A stretch of DNA of 64,000 bases from Budorcas taxicolor (lineage: Eukaryota > Chordata > Mammalia > Artiodactyla > Bovidae), in assembly GCF_023091745.1 (NCBI RefSeq), contig NC_068925.1, positions 75,271,085 through 75,335,084 of the forward strand. Reading direction: 5' to 3'. Every line of letters begins with the position of its first letter. Position 1 is the first letter of the stretch. Below are positions 33,980 through 44,782 of this stretch, in pieces. The translations under genes were made by a program, and so were the position numbers. The notes beneath the pieces were generated by a model. That model was not told the origin of the DNA, ran no database searches, and saw nothing but the letters and a program-made list of their open reading frames with translations.

Positions 33980-34898
33980 TCAAAAGCATCAATTCTTCGG
34001 TGCTCAGCCTTCTTCACAGTCCAACTCTCACATCCATACATGACCACTGGAAAAACCATAGCCTTGACTAGACTGACTTCTGTTGGCAAAGTAATGTCTC
34101 TGCTTTTGAATATACTATCTAGGTTGGTCATAATTTTCCTTCTAAGGAGTAAGTGTCTTTTAATTTCATGGCTGCAATCACCATCTGCAGTGATTTTGGA
34201 GCCCCAAAAAATAAAGTCTGACACTGTTTCCACTGTTTCCCCATCTATTTCCTGTGAAGTGATGGGACCAGATGCCATGATCTTCGTTTTCTGAATGTTG
34301 AGCTTTAAGCCAACTTTTTCACTCTCCTCTTTCACTTTCATCAAGAGGCTTTTTAGCTCCTCTTCACTTTCTGCCATAAGGGTGGTGTCACCTGCATATC
34401 TGAGGTTATTGATATTTCTCCCGGCAATCTTGATTCCAACTTGTGCTTCTTCCAGTCCAGCGTTTCTCATGATGTACTCTGCATATAAGTGAAATAAGCA
34501 GGGTGACAATATACAGCCTTGACATAGTCCTTTTCCTATTTGGAACAAGTCTGTTGTTCATGTCCAGTTCTAACTGTTGCTTCCTGACCTGCATACAGAT
34601 TTCTCAAGAGGCAGGTTAGGTGGTCTGGTATTCCCATCTCTTTCAGAATTGTCCAGAGTTTATTGTGATACACACAATCAAAGGCTTTGGCATAGTCAAT
34701 AAAGCAGAAATAGATGTTTTTCTGGAACTCTCTTGCTTTTTCGATGCCCAGCAGATGTTGGCAATTTGATCTCTGGTTCCTCTGCCTTTTCTTAAACCAG
34801 TTTGAACATCTGGAAGTTCACGGTTCACGTATTGCTGAAGCCTGGCTTGGAGAATTTTGAGCATTACTTTACTAGTGTGTGAGATGAGTGCAATTGTG
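33980..34898 (-). pseudogene. BovB ORF2 RT fragment with altered catalytic motif
   Basis: The minus strand encodes FQIGKGLCQGCILSPCLF, the catalytic region NLRYAGDTTLMAES and the start of the C-terminal zone. YADD reads YAGD (codon GAT to GGT near 34390), so activity would be lost even without the truncation. The N-terminal part (ALISHTSKVMLKILQARL) is in another frame at about 34643-34898. Confidence 0.88.
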
Positions 34899-35000
34899 TG
34901 CAAATGTGTCCATTCTTTATTACACTAACTCAAATCAAGCTTTGGATCCCATCAGTGAAACTGCTCCTGGTCAGTCATCAATTGCTTCCAATTGCTACAC
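34899..35000. other. Short unassigned stretch
   Basis: Lies between BovB and the L2 relic and may be its diverged upstream part. Confidence 0.3.
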
Positions 35001-36290
35001 TCATGTCCAAGTCTCAGCTTTGTCTTACCTGCCAAACTCTGCGTTCTTGCTCACTCCCTCCTTTCAGTAGTTTCTTCCTTGGGCTATTGTTAACACTCTA
35101 CTAATTAGATTTCTTAGTCTCTTTTTCTGATTTCTTTTCTTCTCCATTACCTCTTAAAGTTGAAACACCCAAGGCCTCGATTCTTGGCGTCTTCCCTTCT
35201 CTGTTGACCCTCATTCGTTTTCTTCTCTCACCTGGTATGCTGACTTTAAATAACATCTATCCAGTGACAGTTCCCGAACTTACTTTTCTTCTGCCTAGAA
35301 CTTTAGCCTAGACTATCCAAATGCCTACTTCCCATCTTCAGCTGGATGTCTACTTGAATCTCAAGTTTAGCAGATCCCAAACCAAACTTCTGATTTGTAT
35401 CCCAAATCAGTTCCACTCATGCCTTTTACTTCCTCTGTTAACGACATCTCCATGTTGCTCAAGACAGAAGTCTTGGAGTCACTGGCTTACCTCTTTTTCT
35501 CTTATTCTTTGTTCAGTCTCTAAGCAAATCTTATTGACAGCACCTTCAGAATGATCTGGCTGTTTCCCCCTTCTGCTCTACTAGCACCTTGATTCAGACC
35601 ACAGGCACATCTCTCCTGCAATTCTGAGACAACCTTCACAGTGGTCTTTTCACTTCTGTTGCTTCTCCCACACAGGCCACTCTCAGGAGATAGCAGAGTA
35701 AGTCTTTAACAATAAAAATCAGTGCCTTTTATGTATTTGCTCAGAACTAATCAACATATTCACATTTTGCTCAGAGTAAACACCAGAGCGCTACGATGGC
35801 TTAAAAGGACGCTCATGACCAGACTCTCCTCGTTCACTCTTGGCTCTCCGCCCTCTATAACTCTTCTCCTCCCTCCTTTCCCTGTCCCTCTACAGACTCC
35901 TTGCCAGTTTTTAAACAGGGCAGACACATTCCTGCTTCAGGACTTTTGTTCCTGGTTGTTCCCTCTGCCAGAGGGAACAGCTGCCCACGTGGTCCGCATC
36001 CTCACTTTCCTTCAAGCCTTTCACCAAATGCCATCATCTCAATGAGGCTTTTTCACACTACTGTGTTTATTTGTACTCCCCAGTCCCTTCAAGTCCTGCA
36101 ACCCTCCTCTGTTGCTTCCATAGATCCCATCACTTTCTAATACACTATATTGTCTTCTTCATTTCTTATGTTTGAGGTTTGATGTCTGTCTCTTCACAAT
36201 ACAAAACAGCTCCCTTAAAGGCTTTGCTGTCTGCTTTGTTCATTGGTGTATCCCTAGCGTGCTATACGCCTCCTGATACACAATCAGAAT
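35001..36290 (+). mobile_element. L2 LINE relic, about 1.3 kb
   Basis: Diverged L2 3' region in sense orientation: cttggagtcactggcttacc, cagaatgatctggctg, ggacttttgttcctggttg with ttccctctgccagaggga. The 3' end is tttgttcattggtgtatccc. Frames are short and broken. This is the longest L2 piece in the window. Confidence 0.7.
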
Positions 36291-36293
36291 TCT

Positions 36294-36316
36294 AATTCCT
36301 ATTAGGAATAGGAATT
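36294..36316. repeat. Perfect 10-bp inverted repeat with 3-nt loop
   Basis: aattcctatt, agg, aataggaatt. The arms pair fully. It sits just past the L2 3' end. Function unknown. Confidence 0.85.
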
Positions 36317-36765
36317 CATAACAAGTACATATTTGCTAATGAATTACTATGTGAAAGTGTCCTGCTCACTTCAAATTTCCATTTTCTCCCATCCTCCTTC
36401 TGATGAGAAAATTCTTTCAGAAATAGAAAAAAAAAAAATAGACCTTATTTCAGATTTCCAGAAACTGAAGGGAAAATAGATTTTAGTCACTTATATAGAT
36501 GTTTCCATTAACCGATGTTTTGGGTTCTTTAATGATTTGATCTATGATCTCTTAGCTCACTCTTGGTGCCAGGCAAGCACACTTTAATGAGAGTGGTACC
36601 CATGTGCATTAAATGAAGATGTGTCTAAAAATGATAAATTGGACATTCTGAGTGAATGATGTGTTTTCTTCAAGAAGTCACACTATCGTATGGTTAATGA
36701 AACGTTCTGTTAGCAAACTTTTACTGCTAGCTGTCTTTATTATTGTATAACCTGTCTTCCCATTG
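36317..36765. other. Unique sequence
   Basis: Nothing recognised apart from a short A run near 36427. Confidence 0.4.
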
Positions 36766-36777
36766 TGAGCATAAACT

Positions 36778-36980
36778 GTTGTTGTTCAGTGGCCAAGTCA
36801 TGTCTGACTCTTTTGCGACCCCATGAACTGTAGCCCACCTCTGTTCATGAAATTTACCAGGCAAGAATACTGGAGTGAGTTGCTATTTCCTTCTCCAGGG
36901 GATATTCCCAACCCAGAGATCGAATCCATGTATTCTGCTTGGTAGGTGGACTCTTTACCACCAAGCCAGCAAGGAAGCCC
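36778..36980 (-). mobile_element. Bov-tA SINE, antisense
   Basis: gttgttcagtggccaagtc, ccatgaactgtagccc, ctctttaccaccaagcc. Exact 12-bp target duplication tgagcataaact at 36766-36777 and 36981-36992. Confidence 0.95.
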
Positions 36981-36992
36981 TGAGCATAAACT

Positions 36993-38525
36993 ACTTATAT
37001 TTTAACATTACTTAGCATATCTTTTTTTACCAAGCCCATCAAAATTTTTGTGCCTAATAGACTGTGAATCAATAGAAAAAATATATTCTTTGACTTGTGG
37101 CACGGAAGTTGAATTCTGTGTAAGGACAGGACAGTGAAACTATGTGTCCAATAAATGAAAGTTACACATGGAAGGGACTGAGTTCACCACCTGGCTTTGT
37201 TAAAACTACTCAACCCTATAACAATTATGCCTATATTTCAAGCCCAACCTTTTGGAGCAAGAACTTGCACATTTACTCCTGTAAGGAGAGAAAAATATAA
37301 AGTTTTTCTGTTCATTTTTCATCTGGGAACTCTAAGAAAAAGAAGGGGCTGAGGTTCTGAATTAGGCTCCTGATGCATGGCTATTTAATCTATTCCTGAT
37401 TCTGCATTTACTTTGCTCTGTCTGAAAAGGATGCAGAATTTGCCATAATGAATGACCCAAGCAATTTCAGCTAATGGCCAGAATTGAAACCTTTGATAAT
37501 CCCAGGTGAATAATGTTGTCTCAACAGACTGAAGGAGTCTTTTACCTGTCTGACACAATGATAGATGTAATTAGTTAACAGGGCTAGTCAGAGGTTTTAG
37601 TGGAGGCATTAGCAGAGATTGCTCAGGTCATTCTTAATTATGCAAATTCTAGTCTTCTTCAGACAGAATACAAAAAAATTAAAAAAGTAAACACAGCTGG
37701 ATGAAAAGATTTCAGGGAAACCAGGAGCTAGGAAGCTCATCAGAGATGTGATTATGAATCCCTCAGGCTAGGTGGGAGGGGAAGAATTAGCCACAGACAA
37801 AGACTCACACTGCGGACAGTCCCCCACTTTCAGCCAAGCCAAGCAGCTGGGAAGCTTGCTAGAAATGCTTATCCTAAGACATACGGCGCCTTGAGCAGAC
37901 ATGACTGAAGACAAGACTATTCCTATGGCTTTAATCGTTTTCCAAGAAGCAAGCTTGTTGTCTAGGGAGGACAAGCAAATAAATGGCTTCAATAAACAAA
38001 AGCAGGAGCCAGAGAATGATGAGTTGGGTTCCCTGGGGTTCCATTCCACAGGACTGAAGGAATATGAGGGACACAGGAAGAAGGAAGATTCTCCTCCAGG
38101 TCTAAGTTTGCAGCCACCTTTGGAGTGAGCTGTTGTGATCCTTTCTCTGACATTCCAGCTTGAGACCCTACATGCCTCCACTCAGCCTTCTAACAAACAG
38201 TCAGAGCCAGTGTCAGATCTGAGAGAAGGTGCATAATTCAACCTGGCATCAAAAACAAAGGACTCTTTGCATCAGACGTGTTTATTTTTCTTGTAAGGTT
38301 TTGACGCGTCAATGGTTGCCACCCGTGGTTGAGTGAAATCTTGGCATGAAATCAGTTTGATGTCCAATGTCAAGCAGCCTCATTTAATGTCTCTAGATAA
38401 GGCAAGAGGGGCCTTGTATCCTTGAAGAGGGGCAAATGAATGACCTGGGGTCAATCACTCAGGCTTGACAACGATCCAGCTGATCCTCAGAAGCAGTCAA
38501 GAGAAGTGCACATTTAGGCAGGGGC
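36993..38525. other. Unique sequence, no gene seen
   Basis: About 1.5 kb without recognised repeats. A 137-codon minus frame (37768-38181) has no motif, signal peptide or exon-like borders, and is not called. Confidence 0.4.
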
Positions 38526-38538
38526 TCTTGCCAGTTGG

Positions 38539-38711
38539 AGAAGGAAATGGCAACCCACTCCAGTACTCTTTTTTTTTTTTTCCTCGCTCGCTCCCCCCGC
38601 CCCCCCACTCCAGTACTCTTGCCTGGAAAATCCCATGGACAGAGGAGCCCAGTAGGCTACAGTCCATGGGGTCGCAAAGAGTCAGACACGACTGAGTCAC
38701 TTCACTTCACT
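38539..38711 (+). mobile_element. BOV-A2-type SINE with a small internal insertion
   Basis: Starts ggagaaggaaatggcaaccc, ends gactgagtcacttcacttc. Target duplication tcttgccagttgg at 38526-38538 and 38712-38724. The body is interrupted at 38571-38603 by a T run plus C/G-rich bases, flanked by the 17-bp direct repeat cccactccagtactctt (38554-38570, 38604-38620). Confidence 0.93.
38571..38603 (-). mobile_element. 33-bp poly(A)-tailed insertion inside the SINE
   Basis: Read on the minus strand it is a G-rich 22-mer followed by eleven A residues. It lies between 17-bp direct repeats of SINE sequence, the layout of a minimal L1-type retroposed RNA end. The source RNA was not identified. A repeat-expansion or assembly artefact is the alternative. 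Confidence 0.5.
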
Positions 38712-38724
38712 TCTTGCCAGTTGG

Positions 38725-39014
38725 TTTGCAAAAGCTTTGGGAGACAACCCTGGGAATTATCTATTACCTTCTCTCTTTGCCTTGGACACTGGGGTGGCTG
38801 ATTCGAGGGCATGACTTTTCAGCCACTCTCCTGTGGTTTTATTCTCTTTCTGCAGCATAAAGGAGGCAAACCAATGAAATGTTCTACATTTAGGGAACTC
38901 ACAGCCAAGAAGTAGTACAGCATGAACATATAAATTTAAAAGGCAAAAATGTACATATGATAGATCACTGTAGGTGCAGCAGGGAATGGAGGAGAGTGAA
39001 AAGAACATTTGTAT
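38725..39014. other. Unique sequence
   Basis: Nothing recognised. Confidence 0.4.
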
Positions 39015-39178
39015 TAAAGTTATACTGCCCTGGGTCTAACTTCCAACTCTGTTCTTCTTTGCTAGCTGTGTCGCCTGGCAGAAGCCACTTAAATCCTTTG
39101 AGACCAGGCTTCCTCATCTGTAAAATGGAGATTATTGTGCCTGTTTGAGGATTAAATGAGTTAGAGTTTAGTACACAT
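39015..39178 (+). mobile_element. MIR SINE
   Basis: gctagctgtgtcgcctgg, ttcctcatctgtaaaatgg and ggattaaatgagttagag are textbook MIR core and 3' region. Well preserved for its age. Confidence 0.85.
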
Positions 39179-39559
39179 AAATCTTAAGGCATATTTTTAT
39201 GGTGAGAAAAATTTTGGAGTAATATCATAGAAAAGACAAATTTTTCATAATTTGAAACCATAAATTGAAAGAACCAATAGGTTCTTTAAGAGGAAGAACA
39301 CAGAGCTCAATATATTTTATACTGAAACTAATGCACCATTGATTATATTTCTTTGCATAGAAATAAATTTGGAGGTTCCACTTTTCTGTTAAGTCTTAAA
39401 TGGAGACTAGCAATTAAGACTATGTGGTTAAAAAAACAACACAGAAATCATCCTACAAAAGGGGACGATTTAGAAGAATTGCCCCATTTTCACAAGTATC
39501 TCCTTTCCCAATAGATGTCCTCATGGAAAAATTATCCAAATTGGACTCAGGGATTAATT
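39179..39559. other. Unique sequence
   Basis: Nothing recognised. Confidence 0.4.
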
Positions 39560-39835
39560 TAGCAAATCCTTACATGGTGCTTACTGTGTGTCAGGCATCT
39601 GTTCATGCAGAACTTTACAAATCCTGAGTTATCTAATAATCATAACGAGCCTCAGGTTGGGGGGTATTATTATTATTTCCATTTTGCAGGTGAGAGATCT
39701 GAGGAACTAACAGGTTAAGAGAATCGAAAAGATCAGAGAGCAAGTAAGCGGTGGCAGAGCCAGGCTGAATGCACCAGGAGTCTGGCTCCCGGGTACATCG
39801 CTTTAGCCAGTGAGCTCTGCTGTCTTCTTCACATC
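39560..39835 (-). mobile_element. MIR SINE, antisense, nearly full length
   Basis: Reversed MIR: cttactgtgtgtcaggcat, tattattatttccattttgc, gtggcagagccaggctgaat, gtctggctcccg. It reaches close to both ends of the family. Confidence 0.82.
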
Positions 39836-40299
39836 AGCCCTTCTCTGAGATACAGGATATGCTGTTTCTATGATTCCCTTCTAGGTATTGATCTAGACAG
39901 GAGGCACAGAAGTCACCAAGGTACATTCAATGTTCTATTCACCAGGATGAACGTAAAAGTATTAGTTCGATTTTCACCCTGCACGTGTGAGGGAGGTCAG
40001 GAGCTGCCTAACATGCAGAGTAGGACAATGAGAGTTAACTGTCCCCTGAAGAATTCCTGAGATACCCACAAAGCATGTGCTGGTCTACATGATGCTGTGG
40101 GATAACATGAGTTTAAAATCTAGATCTTTTCATCAGTCTATTTACTCAGGATTAGAAGAGACTTCAGAAGATGAGATTCTAGCTGATGTTCTCGTTCTTG
40201 AACATCCATCTCCAGCTAGATTTAGGCTACTAAATAGCTGCAAGTTTACCAGAAATGCCGGTCTATCATCAATCCCAAGGTGAATCAAGCATTCTATTT
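39836..40299. other. Unique sequence
   Basis: Nothing recognised. A 68-codon frame at 40077-40283 has no motif. Confidence 0.4.
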
Positions 40300-40925
40300 T
40301 GTTTTAACTTCAACAATAGCTTTATAGCTCTTAAAATATACGATTCAATGGTTTGTCATATATTCACACTGATGCAACCATAAGTCAAGTGAAGTCGCTC
40401 AGTTGTTTCTGACTCTTTGCGACCCCATGGACTGTAGCCTAGCAGGCTCCTCTGTCCATGGGGTTTTCCAGGCAATAGTACTGGAATGGATTGCCATTTC
40501 CTTCTCCAGGGGATCTTCCCGACCCAGGGATCAAACCAGGGTCTCCCGGATTGTAGACAGATGGTTTACTGTCTGAGTGATTGTCAAATTTCAGGACATT
40601 TTTCCCCTCCAAAATAAACCCATTAGCTGTATCTCTCTAATCCTCACTTGCCCCAGACCCTGACAACCACTAATCTTCTTTCCATCTCTGTATTTGTCTG
40701 TTCTGGATGTTTTACACAATATGTGACCTCTTGTGACTGACTCCTTTCCATTAACATTATGTTTTCTAGGTTCTTCCACCTTGTAGTATGTATCGGTACT
40801 TCACTCCTTTTTAAGACTGAATAATATTCTATTGTAAGGATATACTACCTTTTGTTTATTCATTTAGTAGTTGATCATACTCTGGATGTTCTTTCCTTTT
40901 CTATTTCTTGGAATCATGTGTGGAG
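40300..40925 (-). mobile_element. Old L1 relic, antisense, split by a SINE
   Basis: The plus strand shows reversed L1M: cgattcaatggtttgtcata, gatgcaacca; then after the SINE accactaatcttctttcc, gtatgtatcggtacttcac and gactgaataatattc, tttgtttattcattta. Highly diverged. Confidence 0.65.
40383..40578 (-). mobile_element. Bov-tA SINE, antisense, 5'-truncated
   Basis: gtcgctcagttgtttctg, ccatggactgtagcc, ggatcttcccgacccaggg. The tRNA-like head is cut at ttactgtctgag. Inserted in the old L1. Confidence 0.92.
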
Positions 40926-40969
40926 GATTGGTATTAATTCTGTAAACTCTTAGTATAATTCATGGTAAA

Positions 40970-42078
40970 GTCAAGCTTATTAATTCTTTAGACCATTGAT
41001 GTTTGAGGAGTGGATCGGCAGCATCTGCCATCACCCACAAGGCTGTTCTAAACTCAAACTATTAAGCTTCACTCCAGATCTACTGAATGATAATCTCAGG
41101 GAGTGGGTTTTAATCTCAGGCTGTGTTTTAACAATTTCTACAAGTGATTTAACTTATTTAACTTATATGCAGAGTACATCATGAGAAACGATGGGCTGGA
41201 GGAAGCACAAGCTGGAATCAAGATTGCCGGGAGAAATATCAATAACCTCAGGTATGCAGATAACACCATCTTTATGGCAGAAAGTGAAGAACTAAAGAGG
41301 CCCCTGATGAAAGTGAAAGAGGAGAGTGAAAAAGTTGGCTTAAAACTCAACATTCAAAAAACTAAGATCATGGAATCCAGTCCCATCACTTCATGGGAAA
41401 TAGATGGAGAAACAATGGAAGCCGTGACAGACTTTATTTTCTTGGGCTTCAAAATCACTGCAGATGGTGACTGCAGCCATGCAATTAAAAGACACTTGCT
41501 CCTTGGAAGAAAAGCTATGACCAACCTAGACGGCGTATCAAAAAGCAGAGACATTACTTTGCCAACAAAGTTCCATTCTAGTCAAAGCTATGGTTTTTCT
41601 AGTAGTCACATATGGATGTGAGAGTTGGACAGGAAATAAAGCTGAGCACTGAAGAATTGATGCTTTTAAACTGTGGTGTTGGAGAAGACTCTTGAGAGTC
41701 CCTTGGACTGCAAGGAGAACCAACCAGTTCATCCTAAAGGAAATCGGTCCTGAATATTCATCAGAAGGACTGATGCTGAAGCTGAAGCTCTAATACTTTG
41801 GCCACCTCATGCGAAGAGCTGACTCATTGGAAAAGACCCTGATGCTGGGAAAGGTTGAAGGCAGGAGAAGAGGACAACAGAGGATGAGATGGTTGGATGG
41901 CATCACTGACTTGATGGACATGAGTTTGAGCAAGCTCTGGGAGTTGGTGACGGACAGGGAAGCCTGGCATGCTTCAGTCCTTCGGGTCGCAAAGAGTCGG
42001 ACATGACTGAGCGACTGAACTGAACTGAACTGAATAGGTGATTGCAGTGGATAACAAACTTTGAGAAGCACTACTTAA
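40970..42078 (+). mobile_element. MER5A-like MITE, split by BovB
   Basis: The left part, 40970-41149, has ctactgaatgataatctcag and tgttttaacaatttc. The right part, 42036-42078, has aggtgattgcagtgg and aactttgagaagcac, the expected 3' end. The join is bridged by an 8-bp near-duplicate, aagtgatt/aggtgatt (41142-41149, 42036-42043). Confidence 0.7.
41153..42035 (+). mobile_element. BovB, 5'-truncated, with RT C-terminal remnant
   Basis: Opens in motif B/C spacer (acttatatgcagagtacatc) and continues through the catalytic region NLRYADNTIFMAES. The second Asp of YADD is Asn. A stop and frameshift follow near 41621. The 3' tail is gactgaactgaactgaactg. Older gttgaaggcagg-type variants. Confidence 0.93.
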
Positions 42079-42249
42079 GACAACTTTGAATGATATTTTT
42101 TTCTATCAAACTTTCAGTATCTTCTCCCTCTCTCATTCCTTTAGGTCAAGTACCTTTTTAAAAAGCTGTTTAACTTTCAAGTGTAACTGTCCTAATGTAC
42201 CTGAATACCATCTTTTTGATAAACATCACCCATTTCTTTGGCAAAACAT

Positions 42250-42375
42250 AGGGACAGGTAATATGATATGGAACAGGCTGGAAATCTTTGTTTTGTTTCA
42301 TGATGAATCTTAAATTCAAATAGTACCTGGCACGTGGTATCTACTAAATATTTATTGAATGAGCAAATAAACATG
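42250..42375 (+). mobile_element. L2 LINE 3' end relic
   Basis: gtacctggcacgtggtatct and aaatatttattgaatgagc are the L2 3' terminal motif. Confidence 0.6.
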
Positions 42376-43203
42376 ATTGACAAATTTGATCACTGTTTCA
42401 CTGTACTGGTTAACATCTTTGGTTGAGAATAGCAGAGACCCACTAAACTAGCTTAAATAAAAATATTACATTTATCATACGATACACAGATATCTAGTAG
42501 AACCAAGGGACTTTATTGAGAGACTGAAGCCCTGAGTAAACACTGCAAAATTTCTCCCTTTGGCTCTCATTTCTTCCCTTTTCCCAGTGTGTGTGAGTCT
42601 TTCTTCACAAGTTTCCACAGAATTGACCAAGTTTGCATATCTTCAGAGAGTAAAAATGTTCTCAATAGTATCAAGAGTACTTGATGTTATAACTCATCGC
42701 TGAAGAATTAAGATTAACCAGACCTGCTTAGTCTCAATTCCAAATTCCTGAAGGTACAGATTCTGGTTTGCACAGCTTAAATTAGCACCCTCCTCAGAAA
42801 CATCTCTGGGTGTGGTCAAGGTTTTGTGTTTCAGTGTTTGTACCTGGCTGTTTACCTGTTGTGACCATGTGACTAGGGGAAGGTAGCATTGATTTAGAAG
42901 GTGTTGAATAAAAAAATCGCGTGATAGATAAAAGGACAGAAGTCATATTTTATCAGCCAATATCCTGATTAATCAAGCTGTTTTAGAAACCTCCTCCATG
43001 CTGTTATGTTTCAGGCAATGCAAAGATACAGGATTTAACCTTCGTGTTAAGGAGAGGTAGAGTTTAGACAGAAGGTCAAGACCTGAGCACAAGAAAACTT
43101 AGTCTACGGTCTAAGTAGCACGTGTTGAATGTCAGTGAGTGAAACAAACAATAGGTGTTTTAAGACCTGTGTCATCAACACTGAAAGAAGGGTCATAAGG
43201 CAC
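42376..43203. other. Unique sequence, no gene seen
   Basis: Nothing recognised. Confidence 0.4.
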
Positions 43204-43213
43204 TCATTATTAT

Positions 43214-43421
43214 GTATCAGTCACTCAGTCCTGTCCGACTCTGCAACCCCACGGGCTATAGCCCGCCAGGCTACTCTGTCCATGGGATTCTCCAGGCAAG
43301 AATACTGAAGTGGTTTGCCATTCCCTTCTCCAGGGGATCTTCCCAACCCAGTGATCAAACCTGCATCTCTCCTGCATTGCGGGCAGATACTTTACTGTCT
43401 GGGCCACCAGGGAAGCTCCAT
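43214..43421 (-). mobile_element. Bov-tA SINE, antisense
   Basis: cactcagtcctgtccgac, gctatagcccgccaggc, ttactgtctgggccaccag. Target duplication tcattattat at 43204-43213 and 43422-43431. Confidence 0.95.
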
Positions 43422-43431
43422 TCATTATTAT

Positions 43432-44088
43432 ATTTCCCCTTGAAATGTCAAGGATAAAGATGTTGCCTGTTCTATAACCAGGGGCCTGCTCTCTTTAGTA
43501 AAATCCTCAGCATTCCTATCTTTCAGGTCTTGCTATCAGGAACCACTATGCAGCTTTTGGATAATGAGTGTTTGTATTTTATGAATATTGTGATTCTTAA
43601 TTCAACAGAACAATCAAAATTTTAAAATGCCTTTGGCAATTCCACAGACCCTGCTGGTTTGTGTTATGCACATTAACTCTATTTCTGATTTTATTTTATT
43701 TTCCTTTTCTTGTTTGCTACATCGCTGAATTTCCAAAGTTATTTACATCTTTACACTATAGTACTAGTGTATATTTTCATAAACTATATATTTCCATAAG
43801 TTTCCCCAAATCCTTTTTTAAAACAGGATATGACCAACCTGAAAAAACTACCCTCTTGTTTTGTGGAGTTCATAAGCAAGATGATTCAGTGTAGGTAGGC
43901 AAGACCAGAGGAAAACTTGTACCACATTTTGCTTTGGTACCCTTCAGATCTTTGCTGTCTATATTTGTACAGCAAGGGAAATGACAAATTAATTGGGATT
44001 ACATTACTGGAAAGCCCTTCGCTTATATAATTTTCATTCTTTCCAACTAAAAAGTATTCCTTATACTACTCAATATAAATATTACTTA
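43432..44088. other. Unique AT-rich sequence
   Basis: No gene or family recognised. Confidence 0.4.
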
Positions 44089-44099
44089 ATAATCTGGGT

Positions 44100-44521
44100 C
44101 AGTTCAGTTCAGTTCAAGCACTCAGTCGTGTCCGACTCTTTGTGACCCCATGAATCGCAGCACTCCAGGGCTCCCTGTCCATCACCATCTCCCTGAGTTC
44201 ACTCAGACTCATGTTCATCGAGTCTGTGATGCCATCCAGCCATCTCATCCTCAGTTGTCCCCTTCTCCTCCTGCCCCCAATCCCTCCTAGCATCAGAGTC
44301 TTTTCCAATGAGTCAACTCTTCGCATGAGGTGGCCAAAGTACTGGAGTTTCAGCTTTAGCATCATTCCTTCCAAAGAAATCCCAGGGTTGATCTCCTTCA
44401 GAATGGACTGGTTGGATCTCCTTGCAGTCCAAGGGACTCTCAAGAGTCTTCTCCAACACCACACTTCAAAAGCATCAATTCTTCGGTGCTCAGCTTTCTT
44501 CACAGTCCAACTCTCACATCC
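44100..44521 (-). mobile_element. BovB 3' fragment, young lineage
   Basis: Reversed BovB with atgaatcgcagc and cccccaatccctcc. The minus frame 44114-44503 still reads through most of the C-terminal tail without a stop. Exact 11-bp target duplication ataatctgggt at 44089-44099 and 44522-44532. The small number of lesions suggests a relatively recent insertion. Confidence 0.95.
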
Positions 44522-44532
44522 ATAATCTGGGT

Positions 44533-44709
44533 AGTTGTCCCAATATCTAGGTCCTTTTCATGGCATAAATATGACAGTTTTTGAGGACAGCCATTCTGCA
44601 AAAATGTTTAAGAAGGTTGCCTAGGAAATAACAGAATTTGAAAACTGTGAGGAATGCTTGTTTTTGGCATTTTCTATAGAGAGTTAGCTCAGCTGCACAG
44701 GGCATCTGT
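44533..44709. other. Unique sequence with a D-arm-like decamer
   Basis: Contains gttagctcag at 44680-44689, identical to the D-arm start of many tRNAs and 32 bp upstream of a tRNA-like pseudogene. Confidence 0.35.
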
Positions 44710-44782
44710 GTCTTGTTCGCTCAGTTGATTAGAGCGTGGTGCCGATGGCACCAAGGTCACTGGCTTAATCCCCTGGTGGATT
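44710..44782 (+). pseudogene. tRNA-Ile-like pseudogene (GAT anticodon)
   Basis: The D-arm (gctc/gagc at 44719-44722 and 44732-44735) is intact. So is the anticodon arm (tggtg/cacca at 44737-44741 and 44749-44753), with loop ccgatgg and anticodon GAT at 44744-44746. Overall spacing is 73 nt and matches mammalian tRNA-Ile closely from the D-arm to the variable region. The T arm pairs in only two of five positions, the T loop is cttaatc, and the acceptor stem is mostly GU or mismatched. Not expected to make functional tRNA. A tRNA-derived SINE head is the alternative. Confidence 0.65.

Larger units (their letters stand above)
33304..34898 (-). mobile_element. BovB, 5'-truncated, interrupted by a copied L1/BovB segment
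   Basis: The younger BovB type (atgaatcgcagc, cccccaatccctcccagc) covers 33304-33663 and 33940-34898. The interruption, 33664-33939, is a copy of the L1-plus-BovB junction found at 32860-33120. The parts on each side overlap by an identical 40-bp block (33624-33663, 33940-33979). The element ends inside the RT domain. Confidence 0.9.

Noticed and set aside
37768..38181. 137-codon minus frame
   Set aside because: No domain or exon context. The Cys/Ser-rich translation looks like a chance product.
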